From NCBI GenBank assembly GCA_037142515.1, contig JBAXAM010000007.1, positions 1-52,445 on the forward strand: a DNA stretch of 52,445 nt, in the 5' to 3' direction. The notes beneath the pieces are model-generated. The model searched no databases. It was not told the origin of the DNA and saw nothing but the letters and a program-made list of their open reading frames with translations. The DNA comes from JBAXAM01 sp037142515 (GTDB lineage Bacteria > Pseudomonadota > Gammaproteobacteria > UBA9339). Position 1 is the first letter of the stretch, and every line of letters begins with the position of its first letter. This document shows positions 43,060 to 52,323 of the stretch, piece by piece. The position numbers and the translations under genes are program-made.

Positions 43060-43652
43060 TTTTTGCACAGAAGCGCTTCTAACACTACTGGAACGCCACG
43101 AGCCAGACAAATAATTACTGTAGTATAAACCAGCACATCACTAATCAAGTTAAACACAGCATAATGATCAATTATCATTTGTGGCCAAAGAGCTGGAGCT
43201 GGGATTAAAAAGAACAACCAAGAGAAAGTTATAAGCTTGAACAAGCCGATCGTAAAACGCATCGTTCTGCTTGCAACGAGAAACTTTCCCAGAACAGTTT
43301 TCATGATGCCAAATGGCAACACACCTCTATGGGTATGTGGTTTGCGTAAGCTGTCTATAAGAATACCGCGTGTTATAAGAATTATTGCCACCCAAATCGA
43401 CACTATTCCAAGACTAGCTAAAATCATCCACAAAACCGATTCGATTATACGATCAGCAGCAATATCAAACACCGCTCCAAACACCGAAGCCTCATGTCGC
43501 ACCCTAGCAATATAACCATCTAGACCATCAAGCAAAATGTTAATACTTATTAACGGTACGTTTAAAAGTTGCCACTCTGCCTTTGCATACAATGCAATTG
43601 CTCCGATCACAAACACCGCCGCTAAACGGATAAGTGTAATTAAATTGGCCAT
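43056..43652 (-). CDS. CDP-alcohol phosphatidyltransferase-family membrane protein
   Basis: The 198-residue product has five or six membrane segments and the family signature, starting LLDGLDGYIARVRHEASVFG and ending FDIAADR, with all four aspartates. These enzymes swap CMP of CDP-diacylglycerol for an alcohol such as glycerol phosphate or inositol. The closest match by eye is the PgsA-like group, but the substrate is uncertain. The start ATG 43652 leads straight into the first membrane segment; the longer frame to 43751 would overlap ttcA. Confidence 0.8.
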   Translation of the reverse strand: MANLITLIRLAAVFVIGAIALYAKAEWQLLNVPLISINILLDGLDGYIARVRHEASVFGAVFDIAADRIIESVLWMILASLGIVSIWVAIILITRGILIDSLRKPHTHRGVLPFGIMKTVLGKFLVASRTMRFTIGLFKLITFSWLFFLIPAPALWPQMIIDHYAVFNLISDVLVYTTVIICLARGVPVVLEALLCKN

Positions 43653-43702
43653 GATGAATAAGATAGATACTAAAAAATAAAAACCATTATAACAGTCTGC
43701 AA

Positions 43703-44488
43703 CTATTTGCCCAGGGGCTGCAGTAAATTTTCTAGATTTTTGAAATCCCACAACTTCTGGTCCATAAGCTGACTTGGACGAACATTATTTAAAGCATATA
43801 GCATATTAGCAGGAATCTTAGGATTAATCTGCGCAAGATTTATAATCAATTCCCTAGTATTTTTTCGTGTTTGGTTTTCTTTGGCTCCACATATTCCTTT
43901 TGGGGTCAACGGGAACTTTTGCTCTTTTGCATATTTAATAATGTCACTTTCCTGACAATAAGCCAAAGGCCGTATAACTATCAACTTTTTATCGTTAGTT
44001 ATTAATTTTGGGGGCATTGAACTAATGATACCATTATAAAAAATTGACATTAGTAAACTGGTAATTAAGTCGTCTCGGTGATGACCAAGAGCGATTTTGT
44101 TATATCCATGTTTTTTTGCAAAAGTATAAATATGACCTCGGCGTAGACGTGAACACAATATGCAATAGGAATCTTTGGGACGTTCTTTAGCTTTTACTAT
44201 ATTAAATATATTGGTTTTCAATATAGTAAACTCAAATTTGTTTTCTAGAAGCCAATTACGAATAGCATCTTCATTCCAACCAGGCAGGCCCTTATCCACT
44301 ATGAATACGTGTAAAATAAACTTATTTTTAGTGCGCAATTGTAGGCGGCGCAAGATTTTAGCCATAGCAAAAGAGTCTTTACCTCCTGATAAGCAAGCTA
44401 AAACACAATCGCCTTTTTGGATCATGTTGTAATCAGCGATGGCTTTTCCGGTATAGTGCTTAAGTTTTTGCTCTGTTTTTGATGTCAT
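43703..44488 (-). CDS. ttcA: tRNA 2-thiocytidine synthetase TtcA
   Basis: TtcA puts sulfur on C32 of some tRNAs using ATP and an iron-sulfur cluster. It shows the PP-loop SGGKDSFAMAKIL, the cysteine pair in SYCILCSRLRRG and a third cysteine in GICGAKENQTRK; ALGHHRDD is another family motif. The length is 261 residues. The start overlaps the nadC stop by four bases, so it is coupled to the pssA-nadC-ttcA run. Confidence 0.93.
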   Translation of the reverse strand: MTSKTEQKLKHYTGKAIADYNMIQKGDCVLACLSGGKDSFAMAKILRRLQLRTKNKFILHVFIVDKGLPGWNEDAIRNWLLENKFEFTILKTNIFNIVKAKERPKDSYCILCSRLRRGHIYTFAKKHGYNKIALGHHRDDLITSLLMSIFYNGIISSMPPKLITNDKKLIVIRPLAYCQESDIIKYAKEQKFPLTPKGICGAKENQTRKNTRELIINLAQINPKIPANMLYALNNVRPSQLMDQKLWDFKNLENLLQPLGK

Positions 44489-45303
44489 TTTTTTGGACCA
44501 AACAACATCGACAACTCGATTGGTATTACTGTTTTTGTAAGAGCACCAACAGAAATATAATCAACGCCGGTTTTTGCAAATGTGCAAATATTGTTCAAAT
44601 TTATACCACCGGAAATTTCTAACTTGACCCTTTCCTTGTTGATTTTTACAGCGGAATAAACCGCCTTAGGAGTAAAATTATCAAGCATGACTATATCAAC
44701 ACTGGTAACTAGTGCTTCGCGCAATTCTTTTAGGTTCCTTACTTCAATCTCTATAGTTTTATTTGGATAAAGATTTTTTGCTTTGGCAACAGCATTGGCT
44801 ATTGAACCACAAGCAGCAATATGATTTTCTTTAATTAAAATTGCATCATAAAGACCAAAGCGATGATTGCATCCGCCGCCACATGTTACCGCATATTTTT
44901 GCGCCAGACGTAAACCAGGCAAAGTTTTGCGCGTATCCAAAATTACAGCTTTAGTGCCCTTAACTTTACTTACGAATTTATGGGTTAAAGTCGCGGTACT
45001 CGATAATGTTTGTAAAAAATTTAGTGCTGTTCGTTCACCGGTCAATAAAGACTTTGTTGGGCCATAAAGCTTACATAAGATTTGCTTTTCATGGACCAGA
45101 TCGGCATCTTGAACCAACCAAGTTATTTTTATTTTCGGATCGATTTTAGCAAAAACAGCAGTAACAAAATCACTGCCACAAATAACCGCTTTTTGCTGGC
45201 TAACAATATAAGCATATGCTTTAGAAGAACTGGAAATTAAACTCGCAGTAATATCTTTTTTACCTATATCTTCTTTTAACGCCAACTCTATTATTCTATT
45301 CAT
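44485..45303 (-). CDS. nadC: Quinolinate phosphoribosyltransferase (decarboxylating)
   Basis: NadC makes nicotinate mononucleotide from quinolinate in NAD synthesis. Family motifs include LTGERTALNFLQTLSSTATL, LDTRKTLPGLRLAQKYAV, GGGCNHRFGLYDAILIKENH, IEIEVRNLKE, VDIVMLDNF and LEISGGI. At 272 residues it is full length. nadA and nadB are not in the window. It overlaps both pssA and ttcA by a few bases. Confidence 0.96.
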   Translation of the reverse strand: MNRIIELALKEDIGKKDITASLISSSSKAYAYIVSQQKAVICGSDFVTAVFAKIDPKIKITWLVQDADLVHEKQILCKLYGPTKSLLTGERTALNFLQTLSSTATLTHKFVSKVKGTKAVILDTRKTLPGLRLAQKYAVTCGGGCNHRFGLYDAILIKENHIAACGSIANAVAKAKNLYPNKTIEIEVRNLKELREALVTSVDIVMLDNFTPKAVYSAVKINKERVKLEISGGINLNNICTFAKTGVDYISVGALTKTVIPIELSMLFGPKK

Positions 45304-46063
45304 GTTTTTTGTATAGAGTTAAGAAATTTTTACGTAGTCGTTTTTTCTGCCGCAAACCCCAAATAGTTGCTACTGGTCCAGAAATAGCATAGCCAGCAAA
45401 AACAACAAATAAAACTTTTGAAGGATCAAATGTGATTAAAACAAGAACTAATACTGCTATTAAAATTACAACAAAAGGCACATGATTTTTTAACTCTGCA
45501 TCTTTAAAACTACGAAAGCGAATATTGCTTATCATCAAAGTACCAACAGCAATCATGATAAATGCCAATACTATTGTAGCTAATTTACTAACAACTTCAA
45601 AATCATAACATATCCAAACAAAGCTGGTAACTACAGCAGCTGCTGCGGGACAAGGCATCCCCTGAAAATATCTTTTGTCCATATTTCCAATTTGAGTATT
45701 AAAGCGAGCCAAGCGCAAAGCAACCGCAACCATATAAACAAAGGCGGCAAGCCAACCAAATTTACCAAGGGCAGATAAACTCCAGGTGTAAGCCAAAAAA
45801 GCTGGCGCGACAGCAAACGACACCATATCAGCAAGACTATCGAGTTCGGCACCAAAAGAGGTCATAGTGTTCGTCAAACGCGCCACTCTGCCATCAAGAC
45901 TATCCATAATCATTGCAATAAAGATCGCAATAGCAGCATTGTCATAATTACCGGTGAGAGATGAAATAATAGCGAAAAAGCCGCCAAAAAAGGAACCAAT
46001 AGTAAATAAATTTGGTAATAAATAAATCCCGCGTGAGCGAGGTTCGTTAGGTATGATATTCAT
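45296..46063 (-). CDS. pssA: CDP-diacylglycerol--serine O-phosphatidyltransferase
   Basis: This membrane enzyme makes phosphatidylserine, the precursor of phosphatidylethanolamine. The CDP-alcohol motif starts MIMDSLDGRVARLTNTMTSF and ends LDSLADM; YLLPNLFTIGSFFGGFFAI at the N-terminus and ALRLARFNTQ are typical of this subgroup. About eight membrane segments are visible in 255 residues. ATG 46063 lies ten bases behind GGGGGG; ATG 46081 is an alternative. It heads the pssA-nadC-ttcA run. Confidence 0.9.
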   Translation of the reverse strand: MNIIPNEPRSRGIYLLPNLFTIGSFFGGFFAIISSLTGNYDNAAIAIFIAMIMDSLDGRVARLTNTMTSFGAELDSLADMVSFAVAPAFLAYTWSLSALGKFGWLAAFVYMVAVALRLARFNTQIGNMDKRYFQGMPCPAAAAVVTSFVWICYDFEVVSKLATIVLAFIMIAVGTLMISNIRFRSFKDAELKNHVPFVVILIAVLVLVLITFDPSKVLFVVFAGYAISGPVATIWGLRQKKRLRKNFLTLYKKHE

Positions 46064-46113
46064 CTTGTATTTGCCCCCCATTAAACTACAATAAATTAGA
46101 TTATACCAAAGTT

Positions 46114-47262
46114 ATGACAAGTAAAAATCAAAATATTAACGAAGAACAAATCTTTTTTTCCGGAAGCGCTTATTTTTCGATGCTGCTATATGACATTGAC
46201 CATGCACACAAATCGATTGAGCTTGAAACTTATATTTTTGAATATGATCATTTGGGTAAAAAAATTATCGCTGCTTTAACCAAAAGTGTCGGGCGCGGTG
46301 TAGCTGTAAGGCTACTAGTTGATGGCGCTGGCACCCCGCAATGGAACAGTTCAGCTGTTAAAAATTTAGAACAAGCCGGGGCAGAAACACGGGTATTTCA
46401 TCCGTTTCCATGGAGAGTGTGGCAGTGGAGTAGATCCCATATAAAAGCACCATCTTTACTCAAATTAATTTATTTGTTTTTAAAAATTAATGCTCGCAAT
46501 CATCGCAAAGTTTGCATTATCGACAAAAAAATCGCATACATTGGTAGCTTTAATATTTCGAAGCAACACTTGGATAAAGACCATAGTGGAGGTGGGTGGC
46601 GAGACACAGGGGTACGCTTAGAGCATGTTGATCTCAAAGATCTTTTGCTAGCATTTGAAGCAACTTGGGCGCATTTGCCTACTCAAGAACGAATTCGCCA
46701 CTTTTTCCGTCACATCCGCACCAATCCAATTATTCGTTTAAATAACACCTGGTATCGTCGCCGAATTTTGTATAAAAACTTATTGCAGCGTATTGAAGAC
46801 TGTAAAAATCGAATTTGGATTACTAATGCTTATTTTGTACCAGATAATTTTTTACTAAAACACCTAAATGAAGCTGCACACAAAGGTATCGATGTTAGAG
46901 TTTTATTACCTCAAGAATCAGATGTGACTTTTATGCCTTGGGCATCGCAAGCTTTTTATGCAAGATTATTAAAAGCAGGGGTACGTGTTTTTGAATATGA
47001 ACCAAGTGTATTGCACGCCAAAACTTTAATTATTGATAACTGGATGACGATTGGCTCAAGCAATCTTAATCATCGAAGCCTGCGCCATGATCTAGAAGTT
47101 GATATTAATGTACGCTTGCCAGAATCAAAGCAATTATTGCAGCAGCAATTTTTACTCGACCTACAATCTTCTAAAGAAATTTTTTTGATAGACTGGCAAA
47201 AACGCCCCTGGTATCAAAATTTTATTGGGAGGGCTTTACTATACCTCAAGTACTTGATTTAG
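46114..47262 (+). CDS. Cardiolipin synthase (phospholipase D family)
   Basis: A 382-residue phospholipase D-type enzyme with two HKD motifs, NHRKVCIIDKKIAYIGSFN near residue 130 and LHAKTLIIDNWMTIGSSN near 305. The N-terminus lacks the two membrane segments of ClsA and starts directly in the catalytic part, which is the ClsB layout. It would join two phospholipids into cardiolipin at the inner membrane. It is divergent from pssA with 50 bases between starts, so two phospholipid genes share a promoter region. Confidence 0.88.
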   Translation: MTSKNQNINEEQIFFSGSAYFSMLLYDIDHAHKSIELETYIFEYDHLGKKIIAALTKSVGRGVAVRLLVDGAGTPQWNSSAVKNLEQAGAETRVFHPFPWRVWQWSRSHIKAPSLLKLIYLFLKINARNHRKVCIIDKKIAYIGSFNISKQHLDKDHSGGGWRDTGVRLEHVDLKDLLLAFEATWAHLPTQERIRHFFRHIRTNPIIRLNNTWYRRRILYKNLLQRIEDCKNRIWITNAYFVPDNFLLKHLNEAAHKGIDVRVLLPQESDVTFMPWASQAFYARLLKAGVRVFEYEPSVLHAKTLIIDNWMTIGSSNLNHRSLRHDLEVDINVRLPESKQLLQQQFLLDLQSSKEIFLIDWQKRPWYQNFIGRALLYLKYLI

Positions 47263-47269
47263 AAGAACA

Positions 47270-48424
47270 CTACTTCATTTTCTGTACTTGTTTGTGCTCA
47301 GCATCGATGTCGTATACATCTTCCGAAAACCCAGGTATTTCTGCTAACATTTTTGCTGCATTTGCTGGAATTGGGGTTTTTAAACCAGAAACAAAGTCGA
47401 AATTTAGATTTTCCAATCTACGCTCTTTTAGTTCGTTTATTACATCTGCTACTATGTCGTTATTCCCAAAATTCTGTTGATAATAAATAGCCACATTTAG
47501 AATATCAGCATATTCTTTGCTCGAAAATTTACCAAACGCTATCATCCCTAATATTATATGTTTTGGAATTTGAGGGTCTAAATTGTCTGTGAAATACTTA
47601 ACAAATTGTTTCTTACCATAATCACTCAATTCATTTATCACAGGCATCAATACATTTATTGCAACACCAGCGCCAACATCACCGTCGTAGATAACAGCAT
47701 TACGCAGTATCATAGCGCATGCGCGTCCTGATAAGTATATATCACTGTTCTTTAGATTTTTAAACTTATCAAGCGGAATTGGAAAATCTTCCAAAAACCT
47801 TTCATACAAACTATAGGGCTCCTCCTGAATTACACTATTACTCATTTTTTGCACTACCAGCTGTATTTCCTCTGCCTTTTTTATCATTTCTACTGACAGT
47901 TTTATTAGCTCATCTAAATTAGTACGAAAAGGATCAGGGCGATTAATTTTAATTTTTCTACCATAAATCACTACTTCTTCTTGCTTATTTTCAACCTTAT
48001 TAAAAAGAAGAGCTGTATCTCTAATGGCGGTATATTCATTACGACCTCGCAACTCTAGTAGCATCTCTTTTTGTTCAGGCCGTAAATTTATTTTTTCAAA
48101 AAATCCAGGAATATATGACAAAGCAACTAAATTATGTTCATTTATGTTTTTAAATTCATACTTAATATATTCCTCTGCTCCTTCATCTATTTCTAGCGGC
48201 GGATGATAGTGACTAGAAAGTAACAATATCGCTTTCGAAGCATCAAACTTTTGTGATGCCGCAAACAATAATAGGCTTGATTTTTTAAACTTATAATTAG
48301 GGTCCACCCCCGCATTTAATAAAAATTTTATACATTTCATAAGCTCTGTACCGTCCTTTACATATCTTAATTTTTTCATCGCACCTACCACATCTACCAT
48401 AGGCACATCTTGTTTTTGTTGCAT
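47270..48424 (-). CDS. Unknown protein with ankyrin-like N-terminus
   Basis: Starting at ATG 48424, nine bases behind GGAG, the product has 384 residues. Residues 20-65 (LMKCIKFLLNAGVDPNYKFKK, SSLLLFAASQKFDASKAILL) read as one or two ankyrin-like repeats. The rest is helical and charged without a known domain. There is no signal peptide or membrane segment. Single, lineage-specific ankyrin-like genes between housekeeping genes are common among Dot/Icm effectors of Legionellales, but no secretion signal can be proved here; the C-terminus (DIDAEHKQVQKMK) is polar. It ends eight bases from convergent cls and precedes nothing it obviously works with. Confidence 0.6.
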   Translation of the reverse strand: MQQKQDVPMVDVVGAMKKLRYVKDGTELMKCIKFLLNAGVDPNYKFKKSSLLLFAASQKFDASKAILLLSSHYHPPLEIDEGAEEYIKYEFKNINEHNLVALSYIPGFFEKINLRPEQKEMLLELRGRNEYTAIRDTALLFNKVENKQEEVVIYGRKIKINRPDPFRTNLDELIKLSVEMIKKAEEIQLVVQKMSNSVIQEEPYSLYERFLEDFPIPLDKFKNLKNSDIYLSGRACAMILRNAVIYDGDVGAGVAINVLMPVINELSDYGKKQFVKYFTDNLDPQIPKHIILGMIAFGKFSSKEYADILNVAIYYQQNFGNNDIVADVINELKERRLENLNFDFVSGLKTPIPANAAKMLAEIPGFSEDVYDIDAEHKQVQKMK

Positions 48425-48445
48425 AGTAACATTCTCCATGAATAA

Positions 48446-51022
48446 TTATTTTTTCTTGCGCACAAACTTCAGACCATCGCCACTCTTTTCAACAAAAATT
48501 TTGTCTTTGGGCATAAATTTACCTTGCAAAATATCTTGCGCTAAAGGATTTTCTAGATATTGCTGAACAGCTCGTTTTAATGGACGTGCACCATAAACCG
48601 GATCAAAACCAGCTTCGGCTAAATAATCTAAAGCTTCATCACTCACTTCTATTTGTAGATCACGCTCCATTAAGCGCTTTTGTAAGCGCTTAATTTGAAT
48701 ACCCGTAATAACGCGAATTTGTTTATGATCTAAACTGCGAAACACCACAATCTCATCAACACGATTAATAAACTCCGGACGGAATTTTTCTTTGACCGCA
48801 TCCATAACTAAGGTCTTTACTTTTTCGTAGCTGTTTTTAGCTGCTTCTTGAATATATTGTGATCCTAAATTTGAAGTCATCACAATAACACAGTTACGAA
48901 AATCTACAGTCCGCCCCTGACCATCAGTTAAACGACCATCATCGAGAACCTGTAGCAGAATATTAAAAACATCGTGGTGTGCTTTTTCAATTTCATCTAA
49001 TAAAATTACTGAATACGGTTTACGCCTTATAGCTTCTGTGAGATAACCGCCTTCTTCGTAACCAACATATCCTGGGGGAGCACCGATTAGCCGCGCAACT
49101 GAGTGTTTTTCCATGAACTCTGACATATCAATACGCACCATTGCTTCTTCAGTATCAAATAAAAACTCTGCTAAAGCTTTACAAGCTTCTGTTTTGCCAA
49201 CTCCAGTTGGTCCTAAAAACATAAACGAGCCGATTGGTTTATTGGGATCAGCAAGCCCAGCGCGTGAGCGTCGAACAGCATCTGAAACAGCTTTAATTGC
49301 TTCGTTTTGATCGATAACACGTTTATGCAGAGCATCTTCCATCTGTAATAATTTTTCTTTCTCACCCTCAAGCATTTTGCTCACTGGAATGTGCGTCCAC
49401 TTCGAAACAACTTCGGCAATTTCTTCTTCTGTAACTTTGTTACGCACTAGGTGTGTTTCGTTTTTTTCTGCTTTGAGCGCTGCCTGCAATTGCTTTTCTA
49501 AGCTCGGAATTTTGCCATATTGCAATTCTGACATTTTGGTAAGATCAACTTTGCGTTTAGCTGCCTCCATTTCAAGCTTTGCTTGATCTAATTCTTCTTT
49601 GATTTTTTGCGCGCTTTGTATTGCTGCTTTTTCTTTTTTCCAAATTTCATTCAAACCAGAATATTCTTTTTCCTGTTCTCTTAATTGCTTTTCTAGATCG
49701 GCAAAGCGCTGCTTTGATGCCTCGTCAGTTTCTTTTTTCAAAGCTTCGCGCTCAATTTTAAGCTGAATAATTTTGCGATTCAAACGATCTAAATCTTCTG
49801 GTTTGGAATCCATCTCCATCCGAATTTTACTTGCAGCTTCATCAATTAAGTCGATGGCCTTGTCCGGTAAGTTGCGATCAGTAATATAGCGATGTGAAAG
49901 CGTTGCAGCAGCAACAATAGCTGAATCAGAAATATCAACCCCATGGTGCAACTCATACTTTTCTTTTAACCCGCGCAAAATTGCAATTGTATCGGGGACG
50001 CTTGGTTCATCTACTAAAATTTTTTGAAAGCGACGCTCCAAAGCAGCATCTTTTTCAATATATTTGCGATATTCATCTAACGTGGTTGCACCAATACAGC
50101 GTAAATCACCGCGCGCCAACGCTGGTTTTAACATATTACCAGCATCCATAGACCCTTCTGTTTTACCAGCACCAACAACCATGTGTAACTCATCAATAAA
50201 CAAAATAATTTGGCCTTCAGCTTTTACGATTTCGTTTATAACATTTTTTAGGCGCTCTTCAAATTCCCCACGAAATTTAGTGCCGGCAATTAGGGCGCCC
50301 ATATCTAGTGCGAGCACTAACTTGTTTTTGAGGCCATCAGGAACTTCATTATTAATAATACGTTGCGCCAAACCTTCAATAATTGCTGTCTTACCAACTC
50401 CGGGTTCGCCGATCAAAACCGGATTATTTTTTGTGCGGCGTTGCAACACCTGGATAGTGCGACGAATCTCATCATCCCGCCCGATAACTGGGTCTAGCTT
50501 GCCAGAAGCAGCGCGTGCGGTAAAATCGATGGTATACTTTTCCAAAGCTTGCCTTTGATTTTCTGCACCAGCATCGGCAACTCCTTTGCCACCACGCACA
50601 TCATTAATGGCTTGTTCGAGTACGCCCTTAACTGCACCAGCATCTTTTAATATTTTACCGATAGCACCCTTATCATCAACCGCGGCCAATAAAAATAATT
50701 CGCTGGCAATAAACTGATCTTTGCGCTGCTGTGCCAACTTATCAGCAATATTTAATAATTTTAACAAATCATTGGAAATATGAACTTCACCTGCAGTGCC
50801 TTCAACTTTGGGTAGTCGTTCTATAGCACTGTTCAATGCGTTTTGTAATTTTGTAATATCAATTCGCGCTTTCTGTAAAACATGATAAACAGTACCTCTT
50901 TGCTCAAGCAAAGCAAGCAGCATATGCGCTGGCTCAATAAACTGATTGTCCTTACCAATCGCCTTTGATTGAGCATCAGCCAAAGCTTCGCGAAAATTGT
51001 CTGTCAGTTTTTCTAGGCGCAT
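48446..51022 (-). CDS. clpB: Disaggregase ClpB
   Basis: ClpB rescues aggregated proteins with DnaK after heat stress. It has the Clp N-domain (residues 1-145), Walker A1 GEPGVGKTAIIEGLAQ near 205, the coiled-coil middle domain (about 405-525, rich in K, E and Q), Walker A2 GPTGVGKTEACKALAE near 605, and the C-terminal GFDPVYGARPLKRAVQQYLE. The 858-residue length is standard. A strong GGAGGATAAAAA ribosome site precedes ATG 51022. The gap upstream shows no clear sigma-32 promoter. Confidence 0.98.
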   Translation of the reverse strand: MRLEKLTDNFREALADAQSKAIGKDNQFIEPAHMLLALLEQRGTVYHVLQKARIDITKLQNALNSAIERLPKVEGTAGEVHISNDLLKLLNIADKLAQQRKDQFIASELFLLAAVDDKGAIGKILKDAGAVKGVLEQAINDVRGGKGVADAGAENQRQALEKYTIDFTARAASGKLDPVIGRDDEIRRTIQVLQRRTKNNPVLIGEPGVGKTAIIEGLAQRIINNEVPDGLKNKLVLALDMGALIAGTKFRGEFEERLKNVINEIVKAEGQIILFIDELHMVVGAGKTEGSMDAGNMLKPALARGDLRCIGATTLDEYRKYIEKDAALERRFQKILVDEPSVPDTIAILRGLKEKYELHHGVDISDSAIVAAATLSHRYITDRNLPDKAIDLIDEAASKIRMEMDSKPEDLDRLNRKIIQLKIEREALKKETDEASKQRFADLEKQLREQEKEYSGLNEIWKKEKAAIQSAQKIKEELDQAKLEMEAAKRKVDLTKMSELQYGKIPSLEKQLQAALKAEKNETHLVRNKVTEEEIAEVVSKWTHIPVSKMLEGEKEKLLQMEDALHKRVIDQNEAIKAVSDAVRRSRAGLADPNKPIGSFMFLGPTGVGKTEACKALAEFLFDTEEAMVRIDMSEFMEKHSVARLIGAPPGYVGYEEGGYLTEAIRRKPYSVILLDEIEKAHHDVFNILLQVLDDGRLTDGQGRTVDFRNCVIVMTSNLGSQYIQEAAKNSYEKVKTLVMDAVKEKFRPEFINRVDEIVVFRSLDHKQIRVITGIQIKRLQKRLMERDLQIEVSDEALDYLAEAGFDPVYGARPLKRAVQQYLENPLAQDILQGKFMPKDKIFVEKSGDGLKFVRKKK

Positions 51023-51094
51023 TTTTTATCCTCCATTAAACAATAGTATTTTATACGGTATTGCAAAAAACTTAAATCTTTCGTTTAATAAATT

Positions 51095-51457
51095 ATGAAA
51101 ATCTCTGGTTTTACTCTGATAGAATTATTAATCACTCTCGTAATAGTCGGTATTTTAGGGGCTGTCTCTTATCCGTTATATAACGAGCACTTAGTAAAAA
51201 TGCGACGCGTACACGCGACAGTAGCACTTATGGATTTGGCTGGGAGGTTAGAAGAGTATTACGTTCTACACAACACCTATAACAACGCCACAATAATAAA
51301 TAACGTAGAACATTACCATATATATCTAGTAGCAACAGGCGATACATATACTCTACATGCTGATCCGCTTGGAAAACAAGCCGAATCTGATGTTTTGTGC
51401 GGTTCTTTAACTCTCGATCAAAGTGGCAATAGAAATGCGAAAGAGTGCTGGCATTAG
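51095..51457 (+). CDS. Type IV pilin-like protein (PilE/minor pilin)
   Basis: The 120-residue product has a short class III leader and prepilin motif, KISGFTLIELLITLVIVGIL, cut after Gly5 with Phe+1 and Glu+5. The globular part contains ADPLGKQAESDVLCG, DQSGNRNAKECWH and two C-terminal cysteines, the D-region typical of PilE-type minor pilins. It stands alone, away from other pil genes, divergent from clpB, and its end overlaps lspA by four bases. Whether it builds the fibre or primes it cannot be told. Confidence 0.8.
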   Translation: MKISGFTLIELLITLVIVGILGAVSYPLYNEHLVKMRRVHATVALMDLAGRLEEYYVLHNTYNNATIINNVEHYHIYLVATGDTYTLHADPLGKQAESDVLCGSLTLDQSGNRNAKECWH

Positions 51458-51930
51458 ATTTTTTCTTTGTGAAAAGAGCTGATTATTAGCATAGTTGCGC
51501 CAACACATATCGCTGAATCAGCTAAATTAAAAGTAGCGTAATGCCATTGTCTAAAATAAAAATCGAGAAAGTCTATAACATGATTATAAATCATTCTGTC
51601 GTATAAATTACCCAAAGTTCCGCCTAAAATCAAAGCCAATGCTATTTTGAGCCAAGCATGCTGGGTGCTTATTTTAAATTGCCAAATTACTAGAAAAACA
51701 CTAACCGCAATCGCAACACCACTAAATAACCATCCTTGCCAACCGCTAGCGTTATTCAAAAAACCAAAAGCAGACCCAGTGTTAAAAGTAAAAAACAAAT
51801 TAAAACCGGAAAAAATATTGGCCGGTAGTCTAAATGGCAAATACTGCAATACTAGCGTCTTAGTAATGCGATCTAATGCAAATATTGAAATAGCAATAAA
51901 AACCCAATAATATTTTTTAGCAAAGCTCAT
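51454..51930 (-). CDS. lspA: Lipoprotein signal peptidase
   Basis: LspA is the membrane aspartyl protease that cuts lipoprotein leaders, such as that of LptM. It has four membrane segments and the motifs FNTGSAFGFL, GGTLGNLYDRM and FNLADSAICVG, holding both catalytic Asp residues. ATG 51930 follows GGGGAAC; the frame extends further up, but only into the RNase P RNA. At 158 residues it is normal. It is probably transcribed from the same minus strand as rnpB. Confidence 0.96.
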   Translation of the reverse strand: MSFAKKYYWVFIAISIFALDRITKTLVLQYLPFRLPANIFSGFNLFFTFNTGSAFGFLNNASGWQGWLFSGVAIAVSVFLVIWQFKISTQHAWLKIALALILGGTLGNLYDRMIYNHVIDFLDFYFRQWHYATFNLADSAICVGATMLIISSFHKEKI

Positions 51931-51949
51931 ATTGTTCCCCGCAAAATTA

Positions 51950-52323
51950 ATAGGGTTGGCAGTAAGCCGGGTTCTGTCGTGGACAATCATTTCTCTAGGA
52001 TGTGTGTTACCACACACCTCAAGCGACCTACCCGAATCTTGATGCGGGCAGCACCTGTAAAAGCAATAGCTTCTACTAAGACTCTTATTTGGTCTTGCTC
52101 CAAGAGGGGTTTACCATGCCATTGTTGTCACCAACAATGCGGTGCGCTCTTACCGCACCTTTTCACCCTTACCCGACCACAAGTGGCAAGGCGGTATATT
52201 TTCTGTGGCACTTTCCGTAGGCTTACGCCTCCCAGAAGTTATCTGGCTCTTTGCCCTGCGGAGCCCGGACTTTCCTCTCGACACCAAAAATTGGCAGTCG
52301 AGCGACTGTCTAACCAACCCCGC
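51950..52323 (-). ncRNA. rnpB: RNase P RNA, bacterial type A
   Basis: The minus strand contains the conserved blocks GAGGAAAGTCCGGGCTCC (5' part), GGTAAGGGTGAAAAGGTGCG, TGGTAAACCCC, TTCGGGTAGGTCGCTTGAG and CACGACAGAACCCGGCTTA near the 3' end. The closing P1 helix pairs GGGTTGG (52320-52314) with CCAACCC (51959-51953). The ends are set by P1 and are accurate to a few bases. Its product trims tRNA 5' ends. Confidence 0.96.
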
